Shown here: piece after piece, positions 52,012-60,861 of the stretch
Layout of the letters: each line of letters starts with the position of its first letter
Position numbering within the stretch: position 1 is the stretch's first letter
Assembly: GCF_900890425.1 (NCBI RefSeq)
Contig: NZ_CAAHFG010000002.1
Location: 930,001 to 994,000, forward strand
Reading direction: 5' to 3'
Length of the DNA: 64,000 bases
From: Pontiella desulfatans
GTDB taxonomy: Bacteria > Verrucomicrobiota > Kiritimatiellia > Kiritimatiellales > Pontiellaceae
The notes under the pieces: generated by a model
Seen by the model: only the letters and a program-made list of their open reading frames with translations
Told to the model about the DNA's origin: nothing
The model's database searches: none
Made by a program: the position numbers and the translations under genes

Positions 52012-54699
52012 ATGAAGAAAGCGATGCTGTTGGGATTGATGTGTACTCTGGCCATGGGGTCGTATGCCGTGCCGCTTGAGAATGCCGGCAGTGCCGTCCC
52101 GTCGCTGAATGTGCTAACGGGCTTTGATACGACCGAAGCCTTCCAGCAGGTGGTCAAGAACAAGCCCGGAGTCAACCAGACTGCGATGGGGCAGGTTTTC
52201 ACGCTGGGCACGGGGGCTTTCGAGCTGTCGGCTCTGTACTTGAAATCTTATACTAGTGAGGATTTGTCCAACTATTCGGGAACACTGGAACTCAAGATTT
52301 TTTCGGGAACCGGCGGAGCGCCTCTGCAGACGTTTGCCTACGAGTTCGGAACCGGCTCGGTTGCCAAGGGCGACTGGATCAAGCTCGACCTCGGTGGATA
52401 TGCGTTGCCTTCGGGTGGGCAGTATTCCTTCCTAGTCTACACTCCAACGGCGGATGCTGATCATGACTGGGGATTCTGGAAGTCCAAGAACAATGAATAC
52501 GGCACCACCGGTGATCACGGGCTGTACGTCTCCGCCAACGATTACACCAGCGTCTGGAATTCATCCAACCCCTGGATAAACGTCGCGCATCGTGCCGATA
52601 GCGACGACCACGCCTTTTTTCTGACCGGATCGGATGGAAGCGGCGGAGGGGTCGACAGTCCCGATACGCCGGCCGGTGTTGCGGCGCTGGCGGGCAATGG
52701 GCTGGTCAGCCTGAGCTGGGATGCCAACACCCAGGCCGGCTTCGGCCATTTTGTGGTCAAGCGCTCGACCATTTCCGGAGGCTCCTACACCGCGCTGCCC
52801 GGAGCCGTTCCCGTCACCGACCATTTCATCGACACGAACGTGGTTAACGGAACCACCTATTATTATGTGGTGTCCGCCGTGAACACCGAAGACGTGGAAT
52901 CGCCCAACTCCGTCGAGGTGTCCGCTACGCCGAACGGCTCCATCGCCCGCCCGAATATTTTTGTGATTTACATCGACGACCAGGATCCCTCCTACGGCTG
53001 CTACGACGGTGCCTTCGGCATCAGCCACGACGCCGCGCTCACCCACACCCCGAATATCGACACGCTGGCCGCCGCCGGTGTTCGCTACGACCGCGCCTAC
53101 GTCGTCAACCCCGTCTGTTCTCCGTCGCACACCTCGCTCTTCACCGGCAACCACGTCACCACCCTCGGTTGCCCGCACCACAAGAGCCACTACATTGACG
53201 AGCTGCCCGAAGGCCACGGCTCGCTGCCGGAGCTGCTGCGGGATGCGGGCTACTATACCGTCAACCTCAGCAACGGCGACATACGCTGGGGCGCGTCCGG
53301 CAAGATCGACACCAACTATGAGCGTCCACCGATCATGAACCCGGTCGAAGGCGACGACCCCTGGCAGTTCGACGCCATCCACGGGTTCGATTTCACGGGG
53401 CCGGCCACCGCACCATCTTGCGATCCCACCACCATCTTCATGGGCGGCAACTGGACAAACCGCCTTGCGGGGCAGCCCTTCTTTGCCTGGGCGAACATCG
53501 AAACCGGCAAGGCGCATGGCTTCGGCACCGGCACCACCTGGGCGCAGGCCAACGGCGTTGCGGTCGATCCGGACGATATCATGCTGCCCCCGTACCTCGT
53601 CGATGCGCCGATCGCCGACTGGAAGGATTATGTTGCCAAATCGCTGAACTCCATTTCATGCACGGACTATGTGGTCGGGCAATTTCTCCAGGGATTGGAA
53701 CTTGCCGGAGAAGCTGAAAACACACTGGTGATCCTCGCCTCCGATCATGGGCGTGCCACCATGCGCCATAAGCAGTGGCTTTATGAAACCGGTATTCACG
53801 TGCCGATGATTATCCGCTGGCCGGGCGAGGTCGCCCCCGGTTCCGTTGAAACCAACCTCACGAGCATCATCGACATTGCCGCCACCTGCGTCGGCGCGGC
53901 CGGCGCAATCCGCCCGCCGAAAATGGAAGGGCTCGACCTGATGGGCGACGACCTTGCATCACGCGTCCACGTATTCGCCTCGCGCGACGGGGTCGACGGC
54001 ACCTTCGACCGCTCGCGCACGGTGGTGGGGCACCGCTACAAATACATCCGCAACTTCTACCCGGAGCTGCCCTACATCAACGGTAGCTATGCCACCAGCA
54101 AGCTCGACGGGCGCGGCATGCAGGACGACCTCAACCTGCTGACGACCGAACAGCGCCGCTTCCTTGAAGACCACAAGGATGCGGAGGAGTTCTACGACCT
54201 GCAGGCCGATCCGTTCGAGGTCAACAACCTGGCGGCCGATCCCGCCCATGCAGACAAGGTGGCCGAATACCGCCAGCTCCTGGCCGAGTGGATGGAGTCC
54301 ACCGGCGACTACGCCCCCGACGCCCACGTGACACTCGGCGGTATTGCTGCGGTAACCAGTGTGCAGACGCTGCTGAACGAATACGCGATCCTTAATGCGG
54401 ATGCCGACGGCGATGGGCTGAGCTATTACCACGAGCTGGCGTTGGATCTTGATCCGAATGTGATGGATGCGTCAATGGCCACCTCCTATGTCATCAACGC
54501 TTTCCAGGAAATGGACTACACCGTGCGCAACCTGCGCGACGGGGTCTCGTACCAGGTTCAGGTTTCAACCAACCTGGTCGATTGGCAGGTTTACACGAAC
54601 TTACCGGGCGACAGTGCCGGAAGCCCGACGACTCTCACGCTTCCGGCCAGCATCGCTGCTGGCGGAAAACTGTTTGTTCGGATGGTGATTCCGCAGTAG
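52012..54699 (+). CDS. Multi-domain secreted sulfatase with non-canonical CSPSH motif
   Basis: An 895-residue protein with a signal peptide (about 1-20). Domains: module B (about 25-210; NYSGTLELKIFSGTGGAP, HDWGFWKSKNNEYG), a fibronectin type III domain (about 218-308), and a sulfatase domain (about 312-770). PNIFVIYIDDQDPSYGCYDG holds the first metal Asp pair. The formylglycine motif is CSPSHTSLFTG with Cys369 but His373 in place of the nearly invariant Arg. ASDHGRATMRHKQWLYETG is the second metal region. A DADGDGLSYYHELALDLDPN calcium-type repeat and beta domain end the protein. It may be active on an unusual substrate, or poorly matured; cannot be decided from sequence. Confidence 0.9.
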   Translation: MKKAMLLGLMCTLAMGSYAVPLENAGSAVPSLNVLTGFDTTEAFQQVVKNKPGVNQTAMGQVFTLGTGAFELSALYLKSYTSEDLSNYSGTLELKIFSGTGGAPLQTFAYEFGTGSVAKGDWIKLDLGGYALPSGGQYSFLVYTPTADADHDWGFWKSKNNEYGTTGDHGLYVSANDYTSVWNSSNPWINVAHRADSDDHAFFLTGSDGSGGGVDSPDTPAGVAALAGNGLVSLSWDANTQAGFGHFVVKRSTISGGSYTALPGAVPVTDHFIDTNVVNGTTYYYVVSAVNTEDVESPNSVEVSATPNGSIARPNIFVIYIDDQDPSYGCYDGAFGISHDAALTHTPNIDTLAAAGVRYDRAYVVNPVCSPSHTSLFTGNHVTTLGCPHHKSHYIDELPEGHGSLPELLRDAGYYTVNLSNGDIRWGASGKIDTNYERPPIMNPVEGDDPWQFDAIHGFDFTGPATAPSCDPTTIFMGGNWTNRLAGQPFFAWANIETGKAHGFGTGTTWAQANGVAVDPDDIMLPPYLVDAPIADWKDYVAKSLNSISCTDYVVGQFLQGLELAGEAENTLVILASDHGRATMRHKQWLYETGIHVPMIIRWPGEVAPGSVETNLTSIIDIAATCVGAAGAIRPPKMEGLDLMGDDLASRVHVFASRDGVDGTFDRSRTVVGHRYKYIRNFYPELPYINGSYATSKLDGRGMQDDLNLLTTEQRRFLEDHKDAEEFYDLQADPFEVNNLAADPAHADKVAEYRQLLAEWMESTGDYAPDAHVTLGGIAAVTSVQTLLNEYAILNADADGDGLSYYHELALDLDPNVMDASMATSYVINAFQEMDYTVRNLRDGVSYQVQVSTNLVDWQVYTNLPGDSAGSPTTLTLPASIAAGGKLFVRMVIPQ

Positions 54700-54755
54700 A
54701 TGGTTTCTGCTTTTTAATGAGTGTTCTTCTGCTTTGGGTTGGATAGGTTGTGCGT

Positions 54756-55964
54756 ATGAAACTGTTGCATTCAATGTTGTTGGTGGCCGTGTGCGGTCTG
54801 TTGGTTTCCTGTTCAACTAACTGTCCGGTTGAGGTGGTCGAAACAAAATCCGAAACGTCGGGACTGGTGCATCCCGGCATCCTGCAGTCCAAGGCAATGC
54901 TCGATGTCATGAAGCGGGATATCGAACAGGGGCATGAGCTGCGCACGGCGGCCTGGAACGACATGCGCAAACATCCGCGCGGTAAGCTGGGGTGGTTTGG
55001 CGATCCATGGAAAGCCCCGGAGGAAATCCTTGGTGCCGATAACCTGCATTTCAAAACCGCCGCCGCCATTGCCAACAGCCATGCGCTGCAATGGATCGTG
55101 ACGGGCGATGTTTCGAAAGCGCAAAAGGCAATCAAGGTCATCAACCACTGGTCGACCACGCTGAAGTCGATCCGCCCGGAGCCGGACGACGAGCATCTGC
55201 ATACGCGGCTGATCATGGGTGTGCACAGCGGCTACTGGGCGCAGGCCGGCGAGCTTCTGCGCCATTCCGGTGCGCCGTGGCCGGAGGCGGAGCAGAAGCA
55301 GTTTGAAAACTGGTTGCGTGAAGTGATCCTGCCCGCGATGGAGCCGCGCCCGAATACCTTTAACGGCAACTGGGATGCCGCCTGTACCTGGAGCACGATG
55401 GCCATCGCGGTCTTCCTCGACGACCGGGCGTTGTTCGTCGAAAATATCGAGCGGCTGAAGTCCGGCGACACCAATGCGCGGCTGACCCACTACCTGCTGC
55501 CCAGCGGCCAGTGCCAGGAAACCGGGCGCGACCAGGATCATGCCCAGATGGGTCTCGATTTCCTTGCCCGCGCCTGCGAGATCGCGTGGAACCAGGGCAT
55601 CGACCTCTATGATTTCGAGGATGTGTCCATTGGGCGTTCCGTTGAATACCTTTCGAAATACAACCTCGGCCACGACGATGTGCCGTTCGAGGTTTATCCG
55701 TCGCCGGTTGGGGAGGGGAATGCGCACGACGCGGCCACGGCGCCTTCCGATAAATACCGAGGGCGCTTCCGTCCGCTCTACGAGCTGGTGTACCACCACT
55801 ACCACTACCACGACCGCAAAGGGCAGGAGATGCCCTTCACCCGGCAGGTGCTGGAGCAGACGCGCATCGAAAATCCCGGCTACTATTGCGACTACTGGAA
55901 CACCCTCTGCTTCGGGGAGTTGGATGATGCCTCGGGAAAGCCTTGTAAAACCGATGGAGATTGA
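54756..55964 (+). CDS. Alginate-lyase-superfamily lipoprotein (PL5/PL38-like)
   Basis: A 402-residue lipoprotein (LLVSCST lipobox, about residue 20); ATG 54756 is preferred over a GTG six bases upstream. The rest is an alpha-barrel with HFKTAAAIANSHALQWIVTG, NTFNGNWDAACTWSTMAIAV and QETGRDQDHAQMGLDFLARA, motifs of the alginate_lyase (PF05426) superfamily; the Asn, His and Tyr candidates are in NFNGNW-like and RDQDHAQ. It likely degrades a uronate polymer by beta-elimination in the periplasm. Linked to the sulfatase upstream by a 56-base gap. Confidence 0.82.
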   Translation: MKLLHSMLLVAVCGLLVSCSTNCPVEVVETKSETSGLVHPGILQSKAMLDVMKRDIEQGHELRTAAWNDMRKHPRGKLGWFGDPWKAPEEILGADNLHFKTAAAIANSHALQWIVTGDVSKAQKAIKVINHWSTTLKSIRPEPDDEHLHTRLIMGVHSGYWAQAGELLRHSGAPWPEAEQKQFENWLREVILPAMEPRPNTFNGNWDAACTWSTMAIAVFLDDRALFVENIERLKSGDTNARLTHYLLPSGQCQETGRDQDHAQMGLDFLARACEIAWNQGIDLYDFEDVSIGRSVEYLSKYNLGHDDVPFEVYPSPVGEGNAHDAATAPSDKYRGRFRPLYELVYHHYHYHDRKGQEMPFTRQVLEQTRIENPGYYCDYWNTLCFGELDDASGKPCKTDGD

Positions 55965-56042
55965 CGCTGTGAAATGCGGCCGTTTGCCCTTGGTTGCATT
56001 CCATATGGGTTTCGTGCCAAGGTGTTTTCCGGAGAGTTGATT

Positions 56043-57341
56043 ATGGTTGCGGAAAAATTTGGTATGTTGCGGAAATGGTTCAACGCGCTTTGCCTGGCTC
56101 CAACCCTGTTGTTGGCCGGTCTCCTTTGGCTCCCCGTTAACAGCCCTGCGGCCAAGCTTTTCGCCGTGACGGCTTCTTATGGGGATCCTGCGGCGCGAAG
56201 TCTGCTGGAAGTGGAAAACAGTTCGTTCCCGGATCTGGTTAAGGATTTGATCAACAACTACCAGCAGTTTGAGGTGTTGCAATCGTACTCCGATTATTCC
56301 GCTAAGATCCGGTTTTTTGCGCTCCCGGATGCGTTTGAGTTCAACATCAATAAAAACAACGCCAACGGGCTTTACGAGGTTCGGGTTGTTTCCAAGCTGA
56401 CGGGGCTGGATAAAACCTTCGAGGCGGTTGATAGCGAAGACATGCAGCAAAAAATAATCGATTGGCTGTGGGTTGAGGGCGATGACGAAGCCTTGGAGTT
56501 GCTGGAGGAGATTTTCAAAAAATCGACGGCGGTCATATCCGACGGAAGCCCCGAAGCATCGACTGCAAGAATGGCGGACAGCGCCTTTTACCTTTTCGGG
56601 TTTTACCACGGTTCGTCGCTGCAACCCGCAATGAGGGGAGCTGAGTCGGGAGCGCATATTGAACTGCGCGTCAATTCCGACTCGACGACCTTCAAGAGTC
56701 CGGTTGGAACGTTGCACGGAGACCGGCTGTCGGTTGCCATCCCGTTGTGGCTGCACTTTAACAGCAGGCTCTCCTATGTCGGCCAGATGGATGTTAGCCA
56801 GCTGGATCTTGAGGGAACCAGGTTCTACGACCTTGGGCTGCAGACCGGGCTGGCCGTCCGCCCTGTGGTGCGGAAAAGCGAGGAGCGGTTTGGATGGCAG
56901 ATCACACCGTTCATCGGCGCCAAGAGTGTACTTTCTTCGGATGCCATCACGGCGGCGGTATTGTACCATGTCGGCGTCAACAACCGGTTCGAGTGGCGCC
57001 TCTACGAAAGGTCATCCCTGTCGTTCACAACTCAATACGCCGATTATCACAACATTAAAATTGAAATTGATGACTATGAGTTGAATACGGAAATTGATCA
57101 GCAGATTGTCAAAAACGGTCTCATGCTCGAAGTTCCTCTTTTCTGGAAGCCCCTCTACGGGCACCTGTTTGCAATCGATACACGGTTCATCGAGGATTTC
57201 GGTGAGAATAATTACCAAACGTATGGCACGGGCTTGAGCTTGCGCGGAAAAACCTTTGCGTTCTCCGCCAACACGATGTTTGAAAAAACGGACAGTCTGG
57301 AGCGGGTGCAATTGAGGCTGAGCCTCGGCTGGGATCTTTGA
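56043..57341 (+). CDS. Outer-membrane beta-barrel-like protein
   Basis: A 432-residue protein with a signal peptide (about 1-35); ATG 56043 has GGAGAG upstream. Residues about 40-150 form an N-terminal domain and the rest has many alternating strands ending in LRLSLGWDL, with a terminal hydrophobic-aromatic pattern like outer-membrane barrels. No family recognised. It is followed 19 bases later by the LssY_C lipoprotein. Confidence 0.65.
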   Translation: MVAEKFGMLRKWFNALCLAPTLLLAGLLWLPVNSPAAKLFAVTASYGDPAARSLLEVENSSFPDLVKDLINNYQQFEVLQSYSDYSAKIRFFALPDAFEFNINKNNANGLYEVRVVSKLTGLDKTFEAVDSEDMQQKIIDWLWVEGDDEALELLEEIFKKSTAVISDGSPEASTARMADSAFYLFGFYHGSSLQPAMRGAESGAHIELRVNSDSTTFKSPVGTLHGDRLSVAIPLWLHFNSRLSYVGQMDVSQLDLEGTRFYDLGLQTGLAVRPVVRKSEERFGWQITPFIGAKSVLSSDAITAAVLYHVGVNNRFEWRLYERSSLSFTTQYADYHNIKIEIDDYELNTEIDQQIVKNGLMLEVPLFWKPLYGHLFAIDTRFIEDFGENNYQTYGTGLSLRGKTFAFSANTMFEKTDSLERVQLRLSLGWDL

Positions 57342-57360
57342 GGTGTAGTGGGAGTTAGGA

Positions 57361-58620
57361 ATGAAGTCAAATACACCCAGTTTCAGCGCAGTAGTCGTCA
57401 TTTCGTTATTGTTATGCTCCTGCTCCACATTCAAGCCGAACCCCGAAGCGATCGACAGCTCTTTGGAGCGGAAGAAAGTTAAAAGCACCGACGATGTTAC
57501 CGTTTCGATGGTTATCCCCTCCGCAAAGGAAAGCGAGAAGGTCTTTGGTGTTGATCTCGTCAAAAAACGGATTCAGCCGATCTGGGTTGAAGTCGACAAC
57601 CGGACCGACACCGAGCTGATCCTCATGCCCATCCTGATCGACCATGACTATTATGCACCTCTTGAGGTTTCGTATAAATTTCGCAACCGCTGGTCCAAGT
57701 CCAAAACCCGCATCAAGGATGACTTCTTCATCGACATGCAGATTCCCTATGAAATCCCACCGGATTCGGTTGCTTCGGGATACGTCTATGGACGCCGGGA
57801 AGCCGGTGTGCGTTATGCCAAGGCCATGCTTGTTCGGGATGAGCACGACCCGATTGAGCTACCGTTTGCACTGCAGGTTCCCGGTATTCAAGCCGACTAC
57901 GAGCAGATCGACTTTGACAACCTCTACACCGAAGACGAATTTATCCGCATCGATGATCCCAGCCGGCTGCGGGAAGAACTCATCAAGCTCCCCCGCTGCA
58001 CCGTCGATAAGAAAGGAAAGCACGAAGGGGATCCGCTCAACCTGGTGGTCATCGGCATGGCCGAAGCCGCCGGGCCGGCATTTTCCCAACGGAACTGGGA
58101 CATTACCGAAGAGATTCGCTGGGGCACCATTTTCAAAACCGTACAGGCGTTCTTCATCGGTTCGCGCTATCAGTTTTCGCCGGTGAGTTCGCTTTACGTA
58201 TTTGGCCGGAAGCAGGATCTTGCCCTGCAGAAAATCAGAAGCACGATCCACGAGAGAAACCATCTTCGACTTTGGCTCACCCCCATTGTGTATCAGGGAA
58301 AAGATGTGTGGATCGGGCAGATCAGCCGGGACATCGGCGTCCGCTTCACCACCAAAACTCTTGTCACACACAAAATTGATCCGGATGTTGATTCCGCCCG
58401 GCTTTATCTGGCCCAGGATCTCCTGCTTACACAACATCTTCAAGCCATTGGAACGGTTGACGGCGTGGAAAGAGCGGATCGCGATGCACCGAGAAGAAAC
58501 CTGACGGGTGATCCCTATTTCACTGACGGCCAGCGGCTCATTGTTATCTTTTCTCCCGAGACTGTACCCCCGGACGACTTGCATATTCTCGAATGGCCCG
58601 AATCCGGGGAGCAGGAATAG
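57361..58620 (+). CDS. LssY_C-domain lipoprotein
   Basis: A 419-residue lipoprotein (LLLCSCSTF lipobox, about residue 19). About residues 210-400 match the LssY C-terminal domain: GDPLNLVVIGMAEA, SPVSSLYVFGRKQDLALQKI, NHLRLWLTPI, WIGQISRDIGVRFT and THKIDPDVDSARLYLAQDLL are typical. In Legionella LssY is linked to secretion, but the stand-alone domain's role is unknown. About 20-205 is an uncharacterised beta domain. Probably on the inner leaflet of the outer membrane. Confidence 0.85.
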   Translation: MKSNTPSFSAVVVISLLLCSCSTFKPNPEAIDSSLERKKVKSTDDVTVSMVIPSAKESEKVFGVDLVKKRIQPIWVEVDNRTDTELILMPILIDHDYYAPLEVSYKFRNRWSKSKTRIKDDFFIDMQIPYEIPPDSVASGYVYGRREAGVRYAKAMLVRDEHDPIELPFALQVPGIQADYEQIDFDNLYTEDEFIRIDDPSRLREELIKLPRCTVDKKGKHEGDPLNLVVIGMAEAAGPAFSQRNWDITEEIRWGTIFKTVQAFFIGSRYQFSPVSSLYVFGRKQDLALQKIRSTIHERNHLRLWLTPIVYQGKDVWIGQISRDIGVRFTTKTLVTHKIDPDVDSARLYLAQDLLLTQHLQAIGTVDGVERADRDAPRRNLTGDPYFTDGQRLIVIFSPETVPPDDLHILEWPESGEQE

Positions 58621-58766
58621 CTTATCGCGGACACTGTGCGGAGTGGTGTCGTGGCGATGCAGAGGATGGTTGGTATAGTCCGAGGCGACACCCATCTATC
58701 CGGTTGTGAACATCACTTGCGGCCCGCCAACCACGACGGTCCGTCCAAGTGAAAAAACGACCGGCT

Positions 58767-59306
58767 CTACTCGCGGTAGGGTTTGAGTCGGATGGTGCGG
58801 AGTGTCCATGTGGCGGATGCTCCACCTTCCGAGAGGACGAACATCTCGTAGCCGGTGTCCTGCCGGAGCTGTCCGCTGGAACCTTCGATCGCCGCTTTGC
58901 CGGCGCTGGCCTCGGCACCCATCTGGTAGATCCACTTGCCCGACTGCGCCTTTTTGAGTAGTTCGGGACTGGAGAAGGCCAGCAGCGCTTTATAGCGCCG
59001 CCCGCCCCAGCCGCCGCCGAATTCCATCCGCGAGACCTTCACATAGGTGCGCTTTCCGGTGGCACTCTCCACCACGACCCCCCGTCCGCCGCCCCCGCCG
59101 AAAACGGGGACTTTCAGGACATTCATATCGACCAGCAGATAACCGGGCAGGGAATCCAGTTTTTCGCGCAGGCCTGCATGCTTCCCTTCGAAGCGGGCCA
59201 AGGTCTGTTCTTCCATGCGGTTGATAGCCGACTGCTTTTCAATGGAAATCGTCGTGCACCCGGAGAGGGTTGCCATCAAAAGCGCTAAAATTATGGGTCT
59301 ACTCAT
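58767..59306 (-). CDS. SYLF (YSC84-type) lipid-binding lipoprotein
   Basis: A 179-residue protein from ATG 59306 (TAAGGC upstream), lipobox TLSGC. GGGGRGVVVESATGKRTYVK, FGGGWGGRRYKALLAFSS and GAEASAGKAA match the SYLF/Ysc84 domain. Such domains bind phosphoinositides in eukaryotes; in bacteria they are envelope proteins of unknown role. The gap 58621-58766 downstream holds no gene that I can support. Confidence 0.75.
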   Translation of the reverse strand: MSRPIILALLMATLSGCTTISIEKQSAINRMEEQTLARFEGKHAGLREKLDSLPGYLLVDMNVLKVPVFGGGGGRGVVVESATGKRTYVKVSRMEFGGGWGGRRYKALLAFSSPELLKKAQSGKWIYQMGAEASAGKAAIEGSSGQLRQDTGYEMFVLSEGGASATWTLRTIRLKPYRE

Positions 59307-59393
59307 ACATGCCTTATGCCAAACTCTCACAATTCATTCTTGTAACCATCGATCCGAGAATTCAGAATTAAACATATTATTTGGGGGACTGTT

Positions 59394-60278
59394 ATGAATT
59401 ACAAGGCATTTGTTTACGGGGTTGTTTTAGTATTAGCCTGCGTGGAAAACGGCTTTTCCGCCACGAACGAATCGACTGGGGCAAAATCCCCGCCGTTGGA
59501 AAATGAGACAGAGGAATATCCTTATTTCCTGCCGTTTCTGGGGCAGAAGGCGATCGATGCCGGCGAGGAGATTCCCTTGCCGCTTGGCATTTCCGTGAAC
59601 TACTACGGCGTCAGGCGCGACATCGATGTGGCCAGCGTCTCCGCCAGCCTCAACGACAACCCGCTGCAGTCCGTGGATGAATATGTTTCGTTTGATGTAA
59701 GCACCGAAGTGCAGTCGGCAACCATGCGATTGGATGCCTGGTTGTTTCCCTTTCTCAATGTCTACGGTCTGTTCGGCGGGATCGATAATACGTCGGATAT
59801 CCGCGCCGATGTATCCATTGGGGGAACCAACTACAACATCCGGGCGGATGGTAGCTTCAGCGGCCTGACCACCGGGTTCGGCGCTGCGCTGGCCGCCGGT
59901 TATGCCGACTTCTTCATGACCATCGACGCCAATCAGATCTATTCCGAGCTGGGCGATGCCTTCGACACCCGTTTCAGCGGGCAGATCTATACCGCCCGCG
60001 CCGGATGGAAGGGCAAGATCGAGGGTCACAACACCCGCATTTGGCTTGGCGCCACCTATTGGGATACGGAACGCGAAATGACCGGGTCGATAGACACAGG
60101 TGGGGTCTTGGTCGAGAAGATCAATTTCCAGGTGGTGCAGAAGCCCGTCAACCCGGGCAATATGAGCGTTGGCTTCAACTATGAAATCACGAAGAAGGTG
60201 AACATCGTGGCCGACTACGGCTTCAACTTCGACGATGCCCAACTGCTGCTTGTTTCGCTGGGATACCGTTTCCATTGA
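59394..60278 (+). CDS. Secreted outer-membrane beta-barrel-like protein
   Basis: A 294-residue protein with a signal peptide (about 1-22). Repeated amphipathic strands with Gly and aromatic residues (FLNVYGLFGGIDNTSDIRAD, IWLGATYWDTEREMTG) and the final LVSLGYRFH predict a barrel of about 12 strands. No specific family recognised. Likely a surface or porin-like protein. Confidence 0.7.
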   Translation: MNYKAFVYGVVLVLACVENGFSATNESTGAKSPPLENETEEYPYFLPFLGQKAIDAGEEIPLPLGISVNYYGVRRDIDVASVSASLNDNPLQSVDEYVSFDVSTEVQSATMRLDAWLFPFLNVYGLFGGIDNTSDIRADVSIGGTNYNIRADGSFSGLTTGFGAALAAGYADFFMTIDANQIYSELGDAFDTRFSGQIYTARAGWKGKIEGHNTRIWLGATYWDTEREMTGSIDTGGVLVEKINFQVVQKPVNPGNMSVGFNYEITKKVNIVADYGFNFDDAQLLLVSLGYRFH

Positions 60279-60325
60279 CGGAAACCTATCCCCTGTAAAA
60301 AAAACCATAAGAAGGAGGAGAAACC

Positions 60326-60763
60326 ATGAAGAACAGATGTAGATGCATGCTCATGTTGGCGGCTTGCCTGTTGACCTCGAGCGTTTGGGCGGGGATCGAA
60401 GGCTGGGGACTCGGAGTCGGGGTTTTCGATGAAGACGTCGGGGTGCAAGGCCGAAAGGATTTCACGATGGGGGAAGCCGAGGTGTCGCAGATCTCACTTC
60501 AGGGTTCGGTTTTTTTCCACGACAAGACCACCTTCCGTTTCGACGCGAACTACCACCATATCCTGAACCCGGAATCCTCCTTCAAGCTCTATCCGCTGGC
60601 CGGTGCCGAGTTCTCCATCAACAAGAAGTCCAACCGCTGGGGCGCCAACCTTGGCGGCGGCCTAAACATCAAACTTACCGAACACAACGACCTGTTCATC
60701 GAACTCAAATATGTGTTCGGCGACTGGGATGGGTTCGGCCTAATGGCCGGCATCCATTTTTAA
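60326..60763 (+). CDS. Small outer-membrane beta-barrel-like protein
   Basis: A 145-residue protein with AAGGAGGAG before its ATG and a signal peptide (about 1-22). Strand-like repeats (FFHDKTTFRFDANYHHI, ANLGGGLNIKLTEHN) and the terminal GLMAGIHF suggest an OmpA/OmpW-type small barrel. It follows the previous barrel gene by 47 bases and may be co-transcribed. Confidence 0.7.
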   Translation: MKNRCRCMLMLAACLLTSSVWAGIEGWGLGVGVFDEDVGVQGRKDFTMGEAEVSQISLQGSVFFHDKTTFRFDANYHHILNPESSFKLYPLAGAEFSINKKSNRWGANLGGGLNIKLTEHNDLFIELKYVFGDWDGFGLMAGIHF

Positions 60764-60861
60764 TGGGGGTTCCGGGGTTCGAGCATTCCAAACAACAGAA
60801 AACAAGGCATCAACGACCATTGAATCCCGCTGAATAAGCGGGAACGACCAAGGAGGCTGAC

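Noticed and set aside
58621-58766. Relic coding sequence between LssY_C and SYLF genes
   Set aside because: A minus-strand stretch ending with VVVGGPQVMFTTG looked protein-like, but no family or start could be identified.
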